From the NCBI GenBank assembly GCA_016297415.1, contig JAEDGQ010000066.1:1-11006 (forward strand): a stretch of DNA of 11,006 nt. The letters are read 5' to 3'. This document shows, piece by piece, positions 5,297 through 11,006 of the stretch. Under the pieces are notes generated by a model. The model had not been told where the DNA came from. It did no database searches and saw only the letters and a program-made list of their open reading frames with translations. Position 1 is the stretch's first letter, and the number at the start of each line of letters is the position of its first letter. Source of the stretch: Treponema sp. (GTDB lineage Bacteria > Spirochaetota > Spirochaetia > Treponematales > Treponemataceae). A program made the translations under genes and the position numbers.

Positions 5297-6916
5297 CATT
5301 CCTGGAGCTCCGCCGGCTGGCATTGGAGCTGGTGGTTCTGGGATGTCTGTAATTGCACATTCTGTTGTCAGGAGCATTCCTGCTACAGATGCAGCATTCA
5401 TGAGGGCTGAGCGTGTAACCTTTGCAGGGTCAATAACACCGGCCTTCATCATGTCTACCCATTCACCTGTGTAAGCGTTGTAACCAACACCCTTCTTTTC
5501 ATTCTTAGCTTTGTCAGCAATAACGGCACCGTCAACACCGGCATTGTCAGCAATCTGACGGATTGGTTCTTCAAGAGCACGGCGAACAATGCGGAAGCCA
5601 ACTTTTTCATCTTCAGTAAGAGAAGCAGCAGCTTCGTCTGTAAGAGCCTTAGAAGCTTCAATAAGGGCAATTCCACCACCTGGAACGATACCTTCTTCGA
5701 GAGCAGCACGTGTAGCAGCAAGAGTATCTTCTACACGGAACTTCTTTTCTTTCATTTCAGTTTCAGTAATAGCACCAATGTTGATTACAGCTACACCGCC
5801 AGAAAGCTTAGCAAGCCGTTCCTTAAGCTTTTCACGGTCATATTCAGAAGTTGATTTTTCAACCTGAGCCTTAATTTCAGCAACACGGGCAGCAATTGCT
5901 TCTTTCTGACCAGCACCGTCAACAAGTACAGTATTGTCTTTATCGATTTTTACAGATTTAACCTGACCAAGCATGCTGAGGTCTGCAGTTTCAAGTTTAA
6001 GACCAAGTTCTTCAGAAATAACCTGTCCGCCAGTAAGAATAGCAATGTCCTGAAGCATTTCCTTGCGGCGGTCACCAAAACCAGGAGCCTTAACAGCAGT
6101 ACATTTAATAGTACCGCGGATAGCATTAAGAACAAGAGTAGCAAGAGCTTCACCGTCCATATCTTCACAGATAATGAGGAGAGGCTTACCAGTCTGAGCA
6201 ACCTTTTCCAGAAGTGGAAGCAGGTCTTTCATAGTTGAGATTTTTTTGTCGTGAATAAGAACAAAAGCGTCAGAGTAGTTAACTTCCATTCTTTCACGGT
6301 CAGTTACAAAGTAAGAAGAAATGTAACCACGGTCAAACTGCATACCTTCTACAGTAGTTACAGTTGTATCCATGTTCTTAGATTCTTCAACAGTGATTAC
6401 ACCGTCTTTGCCAACCTTTTCGATTGCATCAGCAAGAATTTTACCGATTTCAGGATCGTTGTTAGCAGAAATTGTAGCAACATGAGTAATATCATCGCTG
6501 CCCTTTACAGCACGACTGTTAGCCTTAATAGCTTCTACAGCAACAGCCACAGCCTTATCAATACCACGCTTGATTTCGATTGGAGTCATACCTGCAGAAA
6601 CAGCCTTAAGACCTTCGCGAACAATAGCATAAGCAAGAACAGTAGCAGTAGTAGTACCGTCACCTGCAACATCGTTAGTCTTAGAAGCAACTTCCTTTAC
6701 AAGCTGAGCACCCATATTTTCATATGGATCTTTAAGTTCAACTTCTTTAGCAACAGAAACACCATCTTTAGTAATAGTTGGTGCACCGAATTTTTTGTCC
6801 AGCATAACAAGACGGCCGCAAGGACCAAGTGTTACTTTTACAGCCTGAGCAATCTGTTCAACACCAGAAAGCATCTTTTTGCGGGCTTCTTCATTAAAAA
6901 TCAACTGTTTAGCCAT
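5282..6916 (-). CDS. groEL: Chaperonin GroEL (Hsp60)
   Basis: The large chaperonin subunit: with GroES it forms the ATP-driven folding chamber in the cytoplasm. The 544 residues are full length. Visible marks are GAPTITKDGVSVAKEVEL (44-61), the ATP-site GDGTTTATVL (85-94) with the catalytic aspartate at 86, EGMQFDRGY and KAPGFGDRR in the apical region, EEGIVPGGG, and a shortened glycine/methionine tail, GGAPGMGMDY. The normally near-invariant GPKGRN at the nucleotide pocket reads GPCGRL (31-36). AAGGAG lies 6 nt before the ATG, a good Shine-Dalgarno sequence. groES is not adjacent, as in treponemes. No CIRCE operator is seen. Downstream is a long repeat-filled 3' region ending at the 4853-4894 terminator. 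The identification is certain. Confidence 0.99.
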   Translation of the reverse strand: MAKQLIFNEEARKKMLSGVEQIAQAVKVTLGPCGRLVMLDKKFGAPTITKDGVSVAKEVELKDPYENMGAQLVKEVASKTNDVAGDGTTTATVLAYAIVREGLKAVSAGMTPIEIKRGIDKAVAVAVEAIKANSRAVKGSDDITHVATISANNDPEIGKILADAIEKVGKDGVITVEESKNMDTTVTTVEGMQFDRGYISSYFVTDRERMEVNYSDAFVLIHDKKISTMKDLLPLLEKVAQTGKPLLIICEDMDGEALATLVLNAIRGTIKCTAVKAPGFGDRRKEMLQDIAILTGGQVISEELGLKLETADLSMLGQVKSVKIDKDNTVLVDGAGQKEAIAARVAEIKAQVEKSTSEYDREKLKERLAKLSGGVAVINIGAITETEMKEKKFRVEDTLAATRAALEEGIVPGGGIALIEASKALTDEAAASLTEDEKVGFRIVRRALEEPIRQIADNAGVDGAVIADKAKNEKKGVGYNAYTGEWVDMMKAGVIDPAKVTRSALMNAASVAGMLLTTECAITDIPEPPAPMPAGGAPGMGMDY

Positions 6917-6922
6917 TTATTT

Positions 6923-6928
6923 CTCCTT
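6923..6928 (-). promoter_or_regulatory. groEL Shine-Dalgarno sequence
   Basis: AAGGAG on the minus strand, 6 nt before the groEL ATG. It stands out because several other genes in the window have no such site, so groEL is initiated in the standard way and its mRNA has a real 5' leader. Confidence 0.85.
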
Positions 6929-6955
6929 TTTTTTAAAACAAAATTATTTCTATAT

Positions 6956-6974
6956 GAGGTATTAAGCTACCCTC
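6956..6974. promoter_or_regulatory. Imperfect dyad in the groEL upstream region
   Basis: GAGGTATTAAGCTACCCTC: GAGGTA pairs with TACCCTC if one C is bulged out. It lies 40-58 nt before the groEL ATG, where an operator or leader hairpin would be. It does not resemble the CIRCE element. I see no promoter here that I would assign firmly; TTGCCG-N17-TATTTT further upstream on the minus strand is one weak candidate. Confidence 0.25.
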
Positions 6975-7020
6975 TTTAAAAATACAAAAAATAAGACTAA
7001 ACGGCAATAAAAAACATTAA

Positions 7021-7144
7021 AAATCCGGCTTTCCGCTGTTCCGGCGTCAAAGCGCCTCCATCCCCTGCTCCTCAGGGGACGGCTCCGCCGCAGCTCCAAT
7101 CCGGGCTAAGCTTTGTTTTCGCCGGGGAGACCGGGCTTTTTTTT
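7021..7144. repeat. GC-rich structured intergenic island between groEL and rnhA
   Basis: About 63% G+C over 7021-7140 by hand count, in strikingly AT-rich surroundings. It appears to fold as a whole: CCGG (7025-7028) with CCGG (7131-7134), and CCGGCG (7041-7046) with CGCCGG (7120-7125). Inside are a 7-bp hairpin, TCCCCTG-CTCCT-CAGGGGA (7061-7079), and CGGC-TCC-GCCG (7080-7090). The plus strand ends in eight Ts (7137-7144), and on the minus strand the outer stem is followed by ATTTTT, so either direction looks terminator-like. No ORF is supported. It may be a dispersed repeat, an insulating double terminator or a small RNA. Confidence 0.55.
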
Positions 7145-7147
7145 ACT

Positions 7148-7175
7148 TTGTTATAGCTGATTTTTTTTATATAAT
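7148..7175 (+). promoter_or_regulatory. Promoter of rnhA, predicted leaderless
   Basis: TTGTTA (7148-7153), a 16-bp spacer and a perfect TATAAT (7170-7175), followed by 6 nt to the ATG at 7182. No Shine-Dalgarno sequence fits between -10 and ATG, so the transcript is expected to begin at the start codon. The promoter starts immediately after the GC-rich island. Confidence 0.65.
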
Positions 7176-7181
7176 AATTAT

Positions 7182-7631
7182 ATGGATAAAATCATTGTTT
7201 ATACTGATGGAGGCTGCTCCGGTAACCCTGGTCCCGGGGGATGGGCCTGCGTAATTATTGCTGAAGGACAGGCCCGCCAGCTAAGTGGCGGAGAAAAACT
7301 TACAACTAACAACAAAATGGAACTTATGGCTGCTATTTCTGCTTTAAGTGCCATTAAAAATACTGCCCGCTTTCATGGCATTCCTGTTGAAGTAAACATT
7401 GACTCACAGTATGTAAAAAACGGAATTACACAGTGGATTTTCAGCTGGAAAAAGAAAGGCTGGAAAACTGCCGACAAAAAGCCTGTAAAAAATCAGGAAC
7501 TATGGATGGCTCTTGATGCACTTAATTCGTCCATGAATGTTGAATGGAAATGGGTAAAAGGCCACGCCGGAGTTGAATACAACGAGGTGTGCGACAGCCT
7601 TTGTCAGGAAGAAATTGCAAAACACCGTTAA
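7182..7631 (+). CDS. rnhA: Ribonuclease HI
   Basis: This cytoplasmic endonuclease cuts the RNA strand of RNA-DNA hybrids, removing R-loops and primer RNA. The 149 residues are close to the 155 of the E. coli enzyme. All catalytic residues are present: D9 in YTDGGCSGNPGPGGWA, E47 in TTNNKMELMA, D74 in VNIDSQYVKNGI, H128 in WVKGHAG and D138 in NEVCDSL. The tryptophan- and lysine-rich basic protrusion (residues 85-103, including WKKKGWKTADKKPV) that grips the hybrid is also there. The ATG lies 6 nt after a perfect TATAAT box and has no Shine-Dalgarno sequence. The gene is 9 nt ahead of the PAP2 gene and is probably cotranscribed with it. The identification is secure. Confidence 0.97.
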   Translation: MDKIIVYTDGGCSGNPGPGGWACVIIAEGQARQLSGGEKLTTNNKMELMAAISALSAIKNTARFHGIPVEVNIDSQYVKNGITQWIFSWKKKGWKTADKKPVKNQELWMALDALNSSMNVEWKWVKGHAGVEYNEVCDSLCQEEIAKHR

Positions 7632-7635
7632 GGAG
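7630..7635 (+). promoter_or_regulatory. Shine-Dalgarno sequence of the PAP2 gene
   Basis: AAGGAG overlaps the rnhA stop codon (TAA at 7629-7631) and lies 5 nt before the ATG at 7641. It fixes that start and supports translation as the second gene of an rnhA operon. Confidence 0.8.
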
Positions 7636-7640
7636 TTTAT

Positions 7641-8399
7641 ATGAAGTCCGTTTCATTTAATCAAAAAACTTTTATAAAACTTGGACTGGGATTTGCTGCA
7701 GCTTTTATTCTTATTTCCGCTGCTTCCCTTCTCGGTCATTTTTCAGAAGATAAAATCCTGAAAAATACAGAAATAATTGAATTTAATATTTCAGAAGTAA
7801 ATCATCTTGATGCAGTAATGGCTCATCCCTACAGTAAAATACTGGATAAAATTGCAAACATAACTCTTATTCTGGCTCATACTGTACTTGTGCTGTTTGT
7901 TTTTGTTTTGCCTGGAGCTTATACAGTTCCAAGAGCATTGAAAAACTTTCAGACACAGAAAGAAGAATTAAAATTCCTGGTTTATGATTTTGTTGTTTAC
8001 CTCCAGTCAGTCATGGTTACTACAGGACTCTACAAGTTATTAAAAGTAGCTGTGGGCAGAGCCAGACCATACCTTTATTTTCCAGAGTCTGTTCTGACTG
8101 GAATTGAAACAAAAGACTTTTTCCGTTCATGGCCAAGCGGACACAGTACCCTGGCATTTATTGCTGCCGGTTTTTTTATCAGCTGGATTTTAACAAGAAA
8201 TACTGAAAAAAAGACAAAAATCTTCGGTACATCATTAATTCTGCTTTTTGCCTCTGCAACAGCAGTTCTCAGAGTTTTCAGTGGAAATCACTTTTTTACA
8301 GATGTAATTTCCGGGGCTGTTTTGGGCACATTCTGTACGGCCCTTGTTTACTTCATTCACCAGAAAGCCGTTGAACACATAAAGCCTGAAGGTTTCTAG
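7641..8399 (+). CDS. PAP2-superfamily membrane phosphatase
   Basis: A multi-pass membrane lipid phosphatase of 252 residues. All three PAP2 motifs are intact: K135-x6-R142-P143 (KVAVGRARP), P165-S-G-H168 (SWPSGHS), and R211-x5-H217-x3-D221 (RVFSGNHFFTD); H168 and H217 are the expected catalytic pair. Hydrophobic segments lie near residues 14-33, 70-92, 113-133, 170-184, 195-210 and 222-239, the usual six. The active site would face the outside of the membrane. Possible substrates are undecaprenyl pyrophosphate (carrier recycling), phosphatidylglycerol phosphate or phosphatidic acid; sequence alone does not decide. It follows rnhA by 9 nt with its own Shine-Dalgarno sequence, and the pairing suggests shared expression rather than shared function. 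Confidence 0.9.
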   Translation: MKSVSFNQKTFIKLGLGFAAAFILISAASLLGHFSEDKILKNTEIIEFNISEVNHLDAVMAHPYSKILDKIANITLILAHTVLVLFVFVLPGAYTVPRALKNFQTQKEELKFLVYDFVVYLQSVMVTTGLYKLLKVAVGRARPYLYFPESVLTGIETKDFFRSWPSGHSTLAFIAAGFFISWILTRNTEKKTKIFGTSLILLFASATAVLRVFSGNHFFTDVISGAVLGTFCTALVYFIHQKAVEHIKPEGF

Positions 8400-8406
8400 C
8401 TTTTTT
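8381..8406 (+). terminator. Weak terminator overlapping the PAP2 stop codon
   Basis: AAAGC (8381-8385) pairs with GCTTT (8399-8403) across a 13-nt loop and runs into six Ts (8401-8406). The stem includes the last coding bases. It is the best terminator candidate for the rnhA-PAP2 unit before the convergent MATE gene, but the stem is short. Confidence 0.4.
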
Positions 8407-8448
8407 GAGTTTATACAACCTCTAATCATGGACTTATGCCGGGAGTCC

Positions 8449-9804
8449 CTAATCGTACTTATTTGTAACGGCAACTCTAATCAAAAGCACCAGACCGCGG
8501 AAACAGAGTTCTGCAGCCATGGCAATCCAGATTCCCGCAAGACCAAAAGGCTTAACCAGAATCAGGCTCAAGCTTAATCTTACAATCCACAGACTGAACA
8601 GATTTAAGGCACTTGGAATCAGAGTATCACCTCTTCCTCTTAAAGCCCCCGCTGCCACAATGCTGGCACCAAAAAGCGGCTCTGCAAAAAGTTCAATTCT
8701 CAAAACTTTGACTGAGAGAGCCTGAATCTCCAGATCCGGAGTAATAAATTTAAAGACAAGAGGACAGGCAAAATACATAACCACACCAATAAGAGCCATA
8801 ATTGTCATGCCGTAGATAATTGTAATCCAGCTGAAAGATCTCTTTAAATCCGGTCTTTTAGCACCACAGCTCTGCCCTACCAGAGTTGTAGCTGCTTCCT
8901 GAATCCCGTAACCAGGCATATAACACAGACTTTCTGCTGTGGTTGCAAAGGAATTTGCAGCAAGACTTACAGCTCCCAAGGGCGAAATAATTCTTGTTAC
9001 CACAACAAGAGCACCGCTGAATGCAGAACTTTCCAGCCCCACCGGAACTGCCATTTTTACTGCTTTTTTGATGCAATCCCCATCCAGAGAAAAATCTTTG
9101 TATCCTTTAAGGCAAAAATATTCAGACTTAAAAAGCGTGTAAAAAGCCATAATCAAAGCTGTCAAAAAAGCCGCAGCGCAGCTTCCCAGTGCCGCACCTT
9201 TTACACCCATGTTCAAACCAAAAATAAAAAGCCAGTTAAAGCCCATATCAAAAAAACACATGGCACCGTTTAAGATTCCGGGAAATTTCATGTTTCCGCT
9301 GCACTGAAGCATTCCGCTCATAAGATATACAATTTCAAACAAGGGAGAACTTAAAGAAAAAATCAAAAAATACCAGAAAGCGTCTTTATAAATTTCATGG
9401 CCGGCACCAAGCCATAGTGGAAGGGACCTGCTTAACAAAGCTCCGGCAAGAGCCATAAAACAGCTGAAGCCCATACAAACTGCAAGAGAGTTTACAAAGA
9501 TTTGTTTAACCCTGTTTTTTTCTCCGGCTCCAACTGCATGTGCAACCTGAACTGTAAAACCTATACAGCAGGCATGAATCAGGCTTCCGATAACCCAGGT
9601 AGAAGAAGCCACAAGTCCAATGGCTGCAGACTGAGAAGGTCCCAGAGAGCCAACCATTGCTGCATCAATATACTGCATAAGTATGGAAGAAATTTGAGCC
9701 AGCATACCTGGAATACTCAGCTTAAAAACAATTTCAGCCTGTTTTTTTAAGCTGATTGAGGAGGTTTCTGCTAATAATTTTGAAAGGTCAAAAATCTGTG
9801 CCAT
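8449..9804 (-). CDS. MATE family efflux transporter (second, distinct subtype)
   Basis: An inner-membrane cation-coupled exporter of 451 residues with about 12 hydrophobic segments. Family marks include LSIPGMLAQISS (29-40), YIDAAMVGSLGPSQSAAIG (45-63), VAHAVGAGEKNRV and the second-half counterpart LVGQSCGAKRPDLKRS. It differs clearly from the MATE gene at 161, so the two are not a recent duplication. The frame stays open to an ATG at 9861, but I choose the ATG at 9804 (MAQIFDL): the extra 19 residues would be encoded partly by the terminator hairpin of the upstream cysteine synthase gene and do not look like a MATE N-terminus. No clear Shine-Dalgarno sequence and no convincing promoter are seen. 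The TAG stop is 49 nt from the convergent PAP2 stop. Confidence 0.9.
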   Translation of the reverse strand: MAQIFDLSKLLAETSSISLKKQAEIVFKLSIPGMLAQISSILMQYIDAAMVGSLGPSQSAAIGLVASSTWVIGSLIHACCIGFTVQVAHAVGAGEKNRVKQIFVNSLAVCMGFSCFMALAGALLSRSLPLWLGAGHEIYKDAFWYFLIFSLSSPLFEIVYLMSGMLQCSGNMKFPGILNGAMCFFDMGFNWLFIFGLNMGVKGAALGSCAAAFLTALIMAFYTLFKSEYFCLKGYKDFSLDGDCIKKAVKMAVPVGLESSAFSGALVVVTRIISPLGAVSLAANSFATTAESLCYMPGYGIQEAATTLVGQSCGAKRPDLKRSFSWITIIYGMTIMALIGVVMYFACPLVFKFITPDLEIQALSVKVLRIELFAEPLFGASIVAAGALRGRGDTLIPSALNLFSLWIVRLSLSLILVKPFGLAGIWIAMAAELCFRGLVLLIRVAVTNKYD

Positions 9805-9841
9805 AGACAAAATGTTTCTGTGAATGACAATTTTATAAACA

Positions 9842-9872
9842 AACAGCCCCTTTTGCAACAAAAGGGGCTGTT
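9842..9872 (-). terminator. Strong hairpin terminator after cysteine synthase
   Basis: AACAGCCCCTTTTG and CAAAAGGGGCTGTT form a perfect 14-bp stem with a 3-nt loop. On the minus strand it is followed by the T-rich TGTTTATAAAATTG. It lies 77 nt after the cysteine synthase stop and before the MATE start at 9804, so it separates the two genes. Confidence 0.75.
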
Positions 9873-9948
9873 AGAAAAAATCATTATGATTCTAGTCACC
9901 ATAAGTTTTTTCAGATACGGAAAAAGAACTTTTCTAACCGGAAAAAAC

Positions 9949-10881
9949 TTAGTCCTGGAAAAGTGTTGTTGAAAGGTAACGGTCACCTGTATCTGGCAGC
10001 AATACAACAATGTTTTTACCTTTATTTTCAGGTCTTTTTGCCAGCTGAACTGCAGCCCAGGCAGCAGCCCCGGAAGAAATTCCAACAAGAACACCTTCAG
10101 AGCGGCCAATGCGTTTACCTGTGGCAAAAGCATCATCGTTTTCAACTGCAATTACTTCGTCATAGATTTTTGTATCCAGAACTTCAGGTACAAAGCCTGC
10201 ACCGATTCCCTGAATTTTGTGAGGTCCGGCAACTCCTGTAGAAAGCACAGCCGATGACTTTGGTTCTACAGCAACGATTTTAACTTTAGAATTCTTTGAT
10301 TTAAGATACCTTCCCACACCTGTAACAGTTCCGCCAGTACCTACTCCGGCAACAAAAATATCAACATTTCCGTCTGTGTCTTCCCAGATTTCAGGTCCAG
10401 TTGTGTCTAAATGAGCCTTCGGGTTTGCAGGATTTACAAACTGACCGGCAATAAAACTGTCCGGAGTATTTGCTTTAATTTCTTCAGCTTTTTCAATGGC
10501 ACCTTTCATGCCCTTTGCACCTTCGCTAAGTACAAGTTCTGCACCATAAGCCTTCATCAATGTGCGGCGTTCTACAGACATTGTGTCTGGCATAACAATA
10601 ATAAGTCTGTATCCTCTGGCTGCTGCAACTGCAGCAAGTCCAATACCTGTGTTTCCAGATGTAGGTTCAATAATTGTTGATTTTTTTGTCAGGATTCCTT
10701 TTGCTTCCGCATCATCAATAATTGCCTTTGCAACTCTGTCTTTAACACTGCCTGCAGGATTAAGATATTCAAGTTTCGCAATGATTTTTGCTTCAAGTTT
10801 TTCTTCAGCTTCTATGTGCGAAAGTTCAAGAAGTGGAGTATGACCAATAAGCTGATCTACAGCTGTATAAATTTTTGACAT
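9949..10881 (-). CDS. cysK: Cysteine synthase (O-acetylserine sulfhydrylase)
   Basis: A PLP enzyme that makes cysteine from O-acetylserine and sulfide in the cytoplasm. The 310 residues are full length. Seen motifs: PAGSVKDR with the PLP lysine K47, the substrate loop EPTSGNTGIG (72-81), the phosphate-binding GVGTGGTVTG (179-188), KIQGIGAGFVP (222-232), GISSGAA (268-274) and PDTGDRYLST (296-305). The protein ends LFQD. CysK type is more likely than the thiosulfate-using CysM type, but this is by resemblance. A TTGACT / extended TAAAAA promoter lies upstream, and a 7-bp dyad brackets the promoter and leader. No serine acetyltransferase or sulfate-assimilation gene is in the window. The start at 10881 is preceded by a G-rich stretch (ACGGGGGAAAAC), a mediocre ribosome site. 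Confidence 0.95.
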   Translation of the reverse strand: MSKIYTAVDQLIGHTPLLELSHIEAEEKLEAKIIAKLEYLNPAGSVKDRVAKAIIDDAEAKGILTKKSTIIEPTSGNTGIGLAAVAAARGYRLIIVMPDTMSVERRTLMKAYGAELVLSEGAKGMKGAIEKAEEIKANTPDSFIAGQFVNPANPKAHLDTTGPEIWEDTDGNVDIFVAGVGTGGTVTGVGRYLKSKNSKVKIVAVEPKSSAVLSTGVAGPHKIQGIGAGFVPEVLDTKIYDEVIAVENDDAFATGKRIGRSEGVLVGISSGAAAWAAVQLAKRPENKGKNIVVLLPDTGDRYLSTTLFQD

Positions 10882-10895
10882 AAGTTTTCCCCCGT

Positions 10896-10942
10896 ACTTA
10901 GTTTAAGAATAATTCATTTTTATCACTATTTACCTACTAAGT
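10896..10942. promoter_or_regulatory. Dyad ACTTAGT/ACTAAGT around the cysK promoter
   Basis: ACTTAGT (10896-10902) and ACTAAGT (10936-10942) are inverted copies 40 bp apart, about four helical turns. The distal copy overlaps the -35 box; the proximal copy lies in the leader just before the ribosome site. The spacing would suit two dimers on one face or a loop. Seven bases could also match by chance. Confidence 0.35.
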
Positions 10943-10945
10943 CAA
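10917..10945 (-). promoter_or_regulatory. Promoter of cysK
   Basis: On the minus strand: TTGACT (10945-10940), a 17-bp spacer, then TAAAAA (10922-10917) preceded by TGA, which gives an extended -10 (TGnTAAAAA). The predicted leader is about 30 nt, so unlike several neighbours cysK is not leaderless. Confidence 0.55.
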
Positions 10946-10968
10946 TAGGAGAATTAGGGCAAACGCAT

Positions 10969-10974
10969 TATAAT
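10969..10974 (+). promoter_or_regulatory. -10 box of a gene leaving the window
   Basis: A perfect TATAAT lies 16 nt before the ATG at 10991. I see no good -35 box at 16-18 nt upstream. It is divergent from the cysK promoter. Confidence 0.3.
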
Positions 10975-10990
10975 ATATTCCCTGCTAAAA

Positions 10991-11006
10991 ATGGCTTCCA
11001 GTCGTG
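10991..11006 (+). CDS. Possible gene start, truncated by window edge
   Basis: ATG GCT TCC AGT CGT (MASSR) follows a TATAAT box by 16 nt. Only five codons are visible, there is no clear Shine-Dalgarno sequence, and nothing can be said about function. It is reported because the placement, divergent from cysK, is what a neighbouring gene would show. Confidence 0.25.

Noticed and set aside
4969..5358. A 129-codon minus-strand frame and a 100-codon plus-strand frame (5108-5410) through the repeats
   Set aside because: They stay open because the repeat period of 72 is a multiple of 3. Both run through palindromes and into the groEL coding region in the wrong frame or strand.
6251..6979. A 242-codon open frame on the plus strand opposite groEL
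   Set aside because: It is antisense to a certain gene, has odd composition (runs of S, N, F) and matches no family; it is a by-product of groEL codon use.
6917..7020. CIRCE operator for HrcA upstream of groEL
   Set aside because: TTAGCACTC-N9-GAGTGCTAA or a near match is not present; only an unrelated weak dyad at 6956-6974 is.
8430..8448. GGACT/AGTCC hairpin as terminator between the PAP2 and MATE genes
   Set aside because: The stem is only 5 bp and no T-run follows on either strand.
9805..9861. A 19-residue N-terminal extension of the second MATE protein
   Set aside because: It begins inside the terminator hairpin of cysK and does not resemble a MATE N-terminus; the ATG at 9804 is more likely.

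Overview
The window looks like a housekeeping stretch of a spirochaete chromosome, most likely a host-associated Treponema. The basis is inference from remembered families. The GroEL resembles treponemal GroEL (for example the KTNDVAGDGTTTATVLAY stretch) and stands alone without groES. The DNA is AT-rich with many poly-A and poly-T tracts, and a secreted formylglycine-enzyme-like (SUMF1) protein of a kind common in treponemes is present. No tRNA, rRNA, phage, transposase or CRISPR locus was found.

Layout, left to right. A MATE exporter (161-1585, +) and a dGTPase (1670-2944, +) are followed by a convergent, membrane-anchored M15-type peptidase (2934-3977, -) whose stop overlaps that of the dGTPase. 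The peptidase is divergent from a secreted SUMF1-domain protein (4053-4850, +). Then comes a repeat-rich stretch (about 4850-5296): a bidirectional terminator, a possible 37-codon ORF, two inverted palindromic repeats, and a 72-bp tandem repeat that carries copies of the groEL 3' end including its stop codon. groEL (5282-6916, -) follows. A GC-rich, strongly structured island (7021-7144) separates groEL from an rnhA-PAP2 phosphatase pair (7182-8399, +). A second MATE exporter (8449-9804, -) and cysteine synthase (9949-10881, -) are separated by a 14-bp perfect terminator hairpin. The window ends just after a possible + strand gene start at 10991.

The genes do not form one pathway. They cover drug or metabolite export (two MATE proteins of different subtype), nucleotide pool control (dGTPase), RNA-DNA hybrid removal (RNase HI), wall or lipid-carrier processing (M15, PAP2), protein folding (GroEL) and cysteine synthesis. 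The only clear operon is rnhA-PAP2.

No new multi-gene system was found. The two most noteworthy things are regulatory or structural. First, four + strand genes (MATE, dGTPase, SUMF1, rnhA) have a sigma-70-like -10 box ending only 6-7 nt before the start codon and no Shine-Dalgarno sequence, which predicts leaderless mRNAs; groEL and the PAP2 gene in the same window do have Shine-Dalgarno sequences. Second, the long groEL 3' region is built of nested hairpin repeats that have copied the end of the gene itself.
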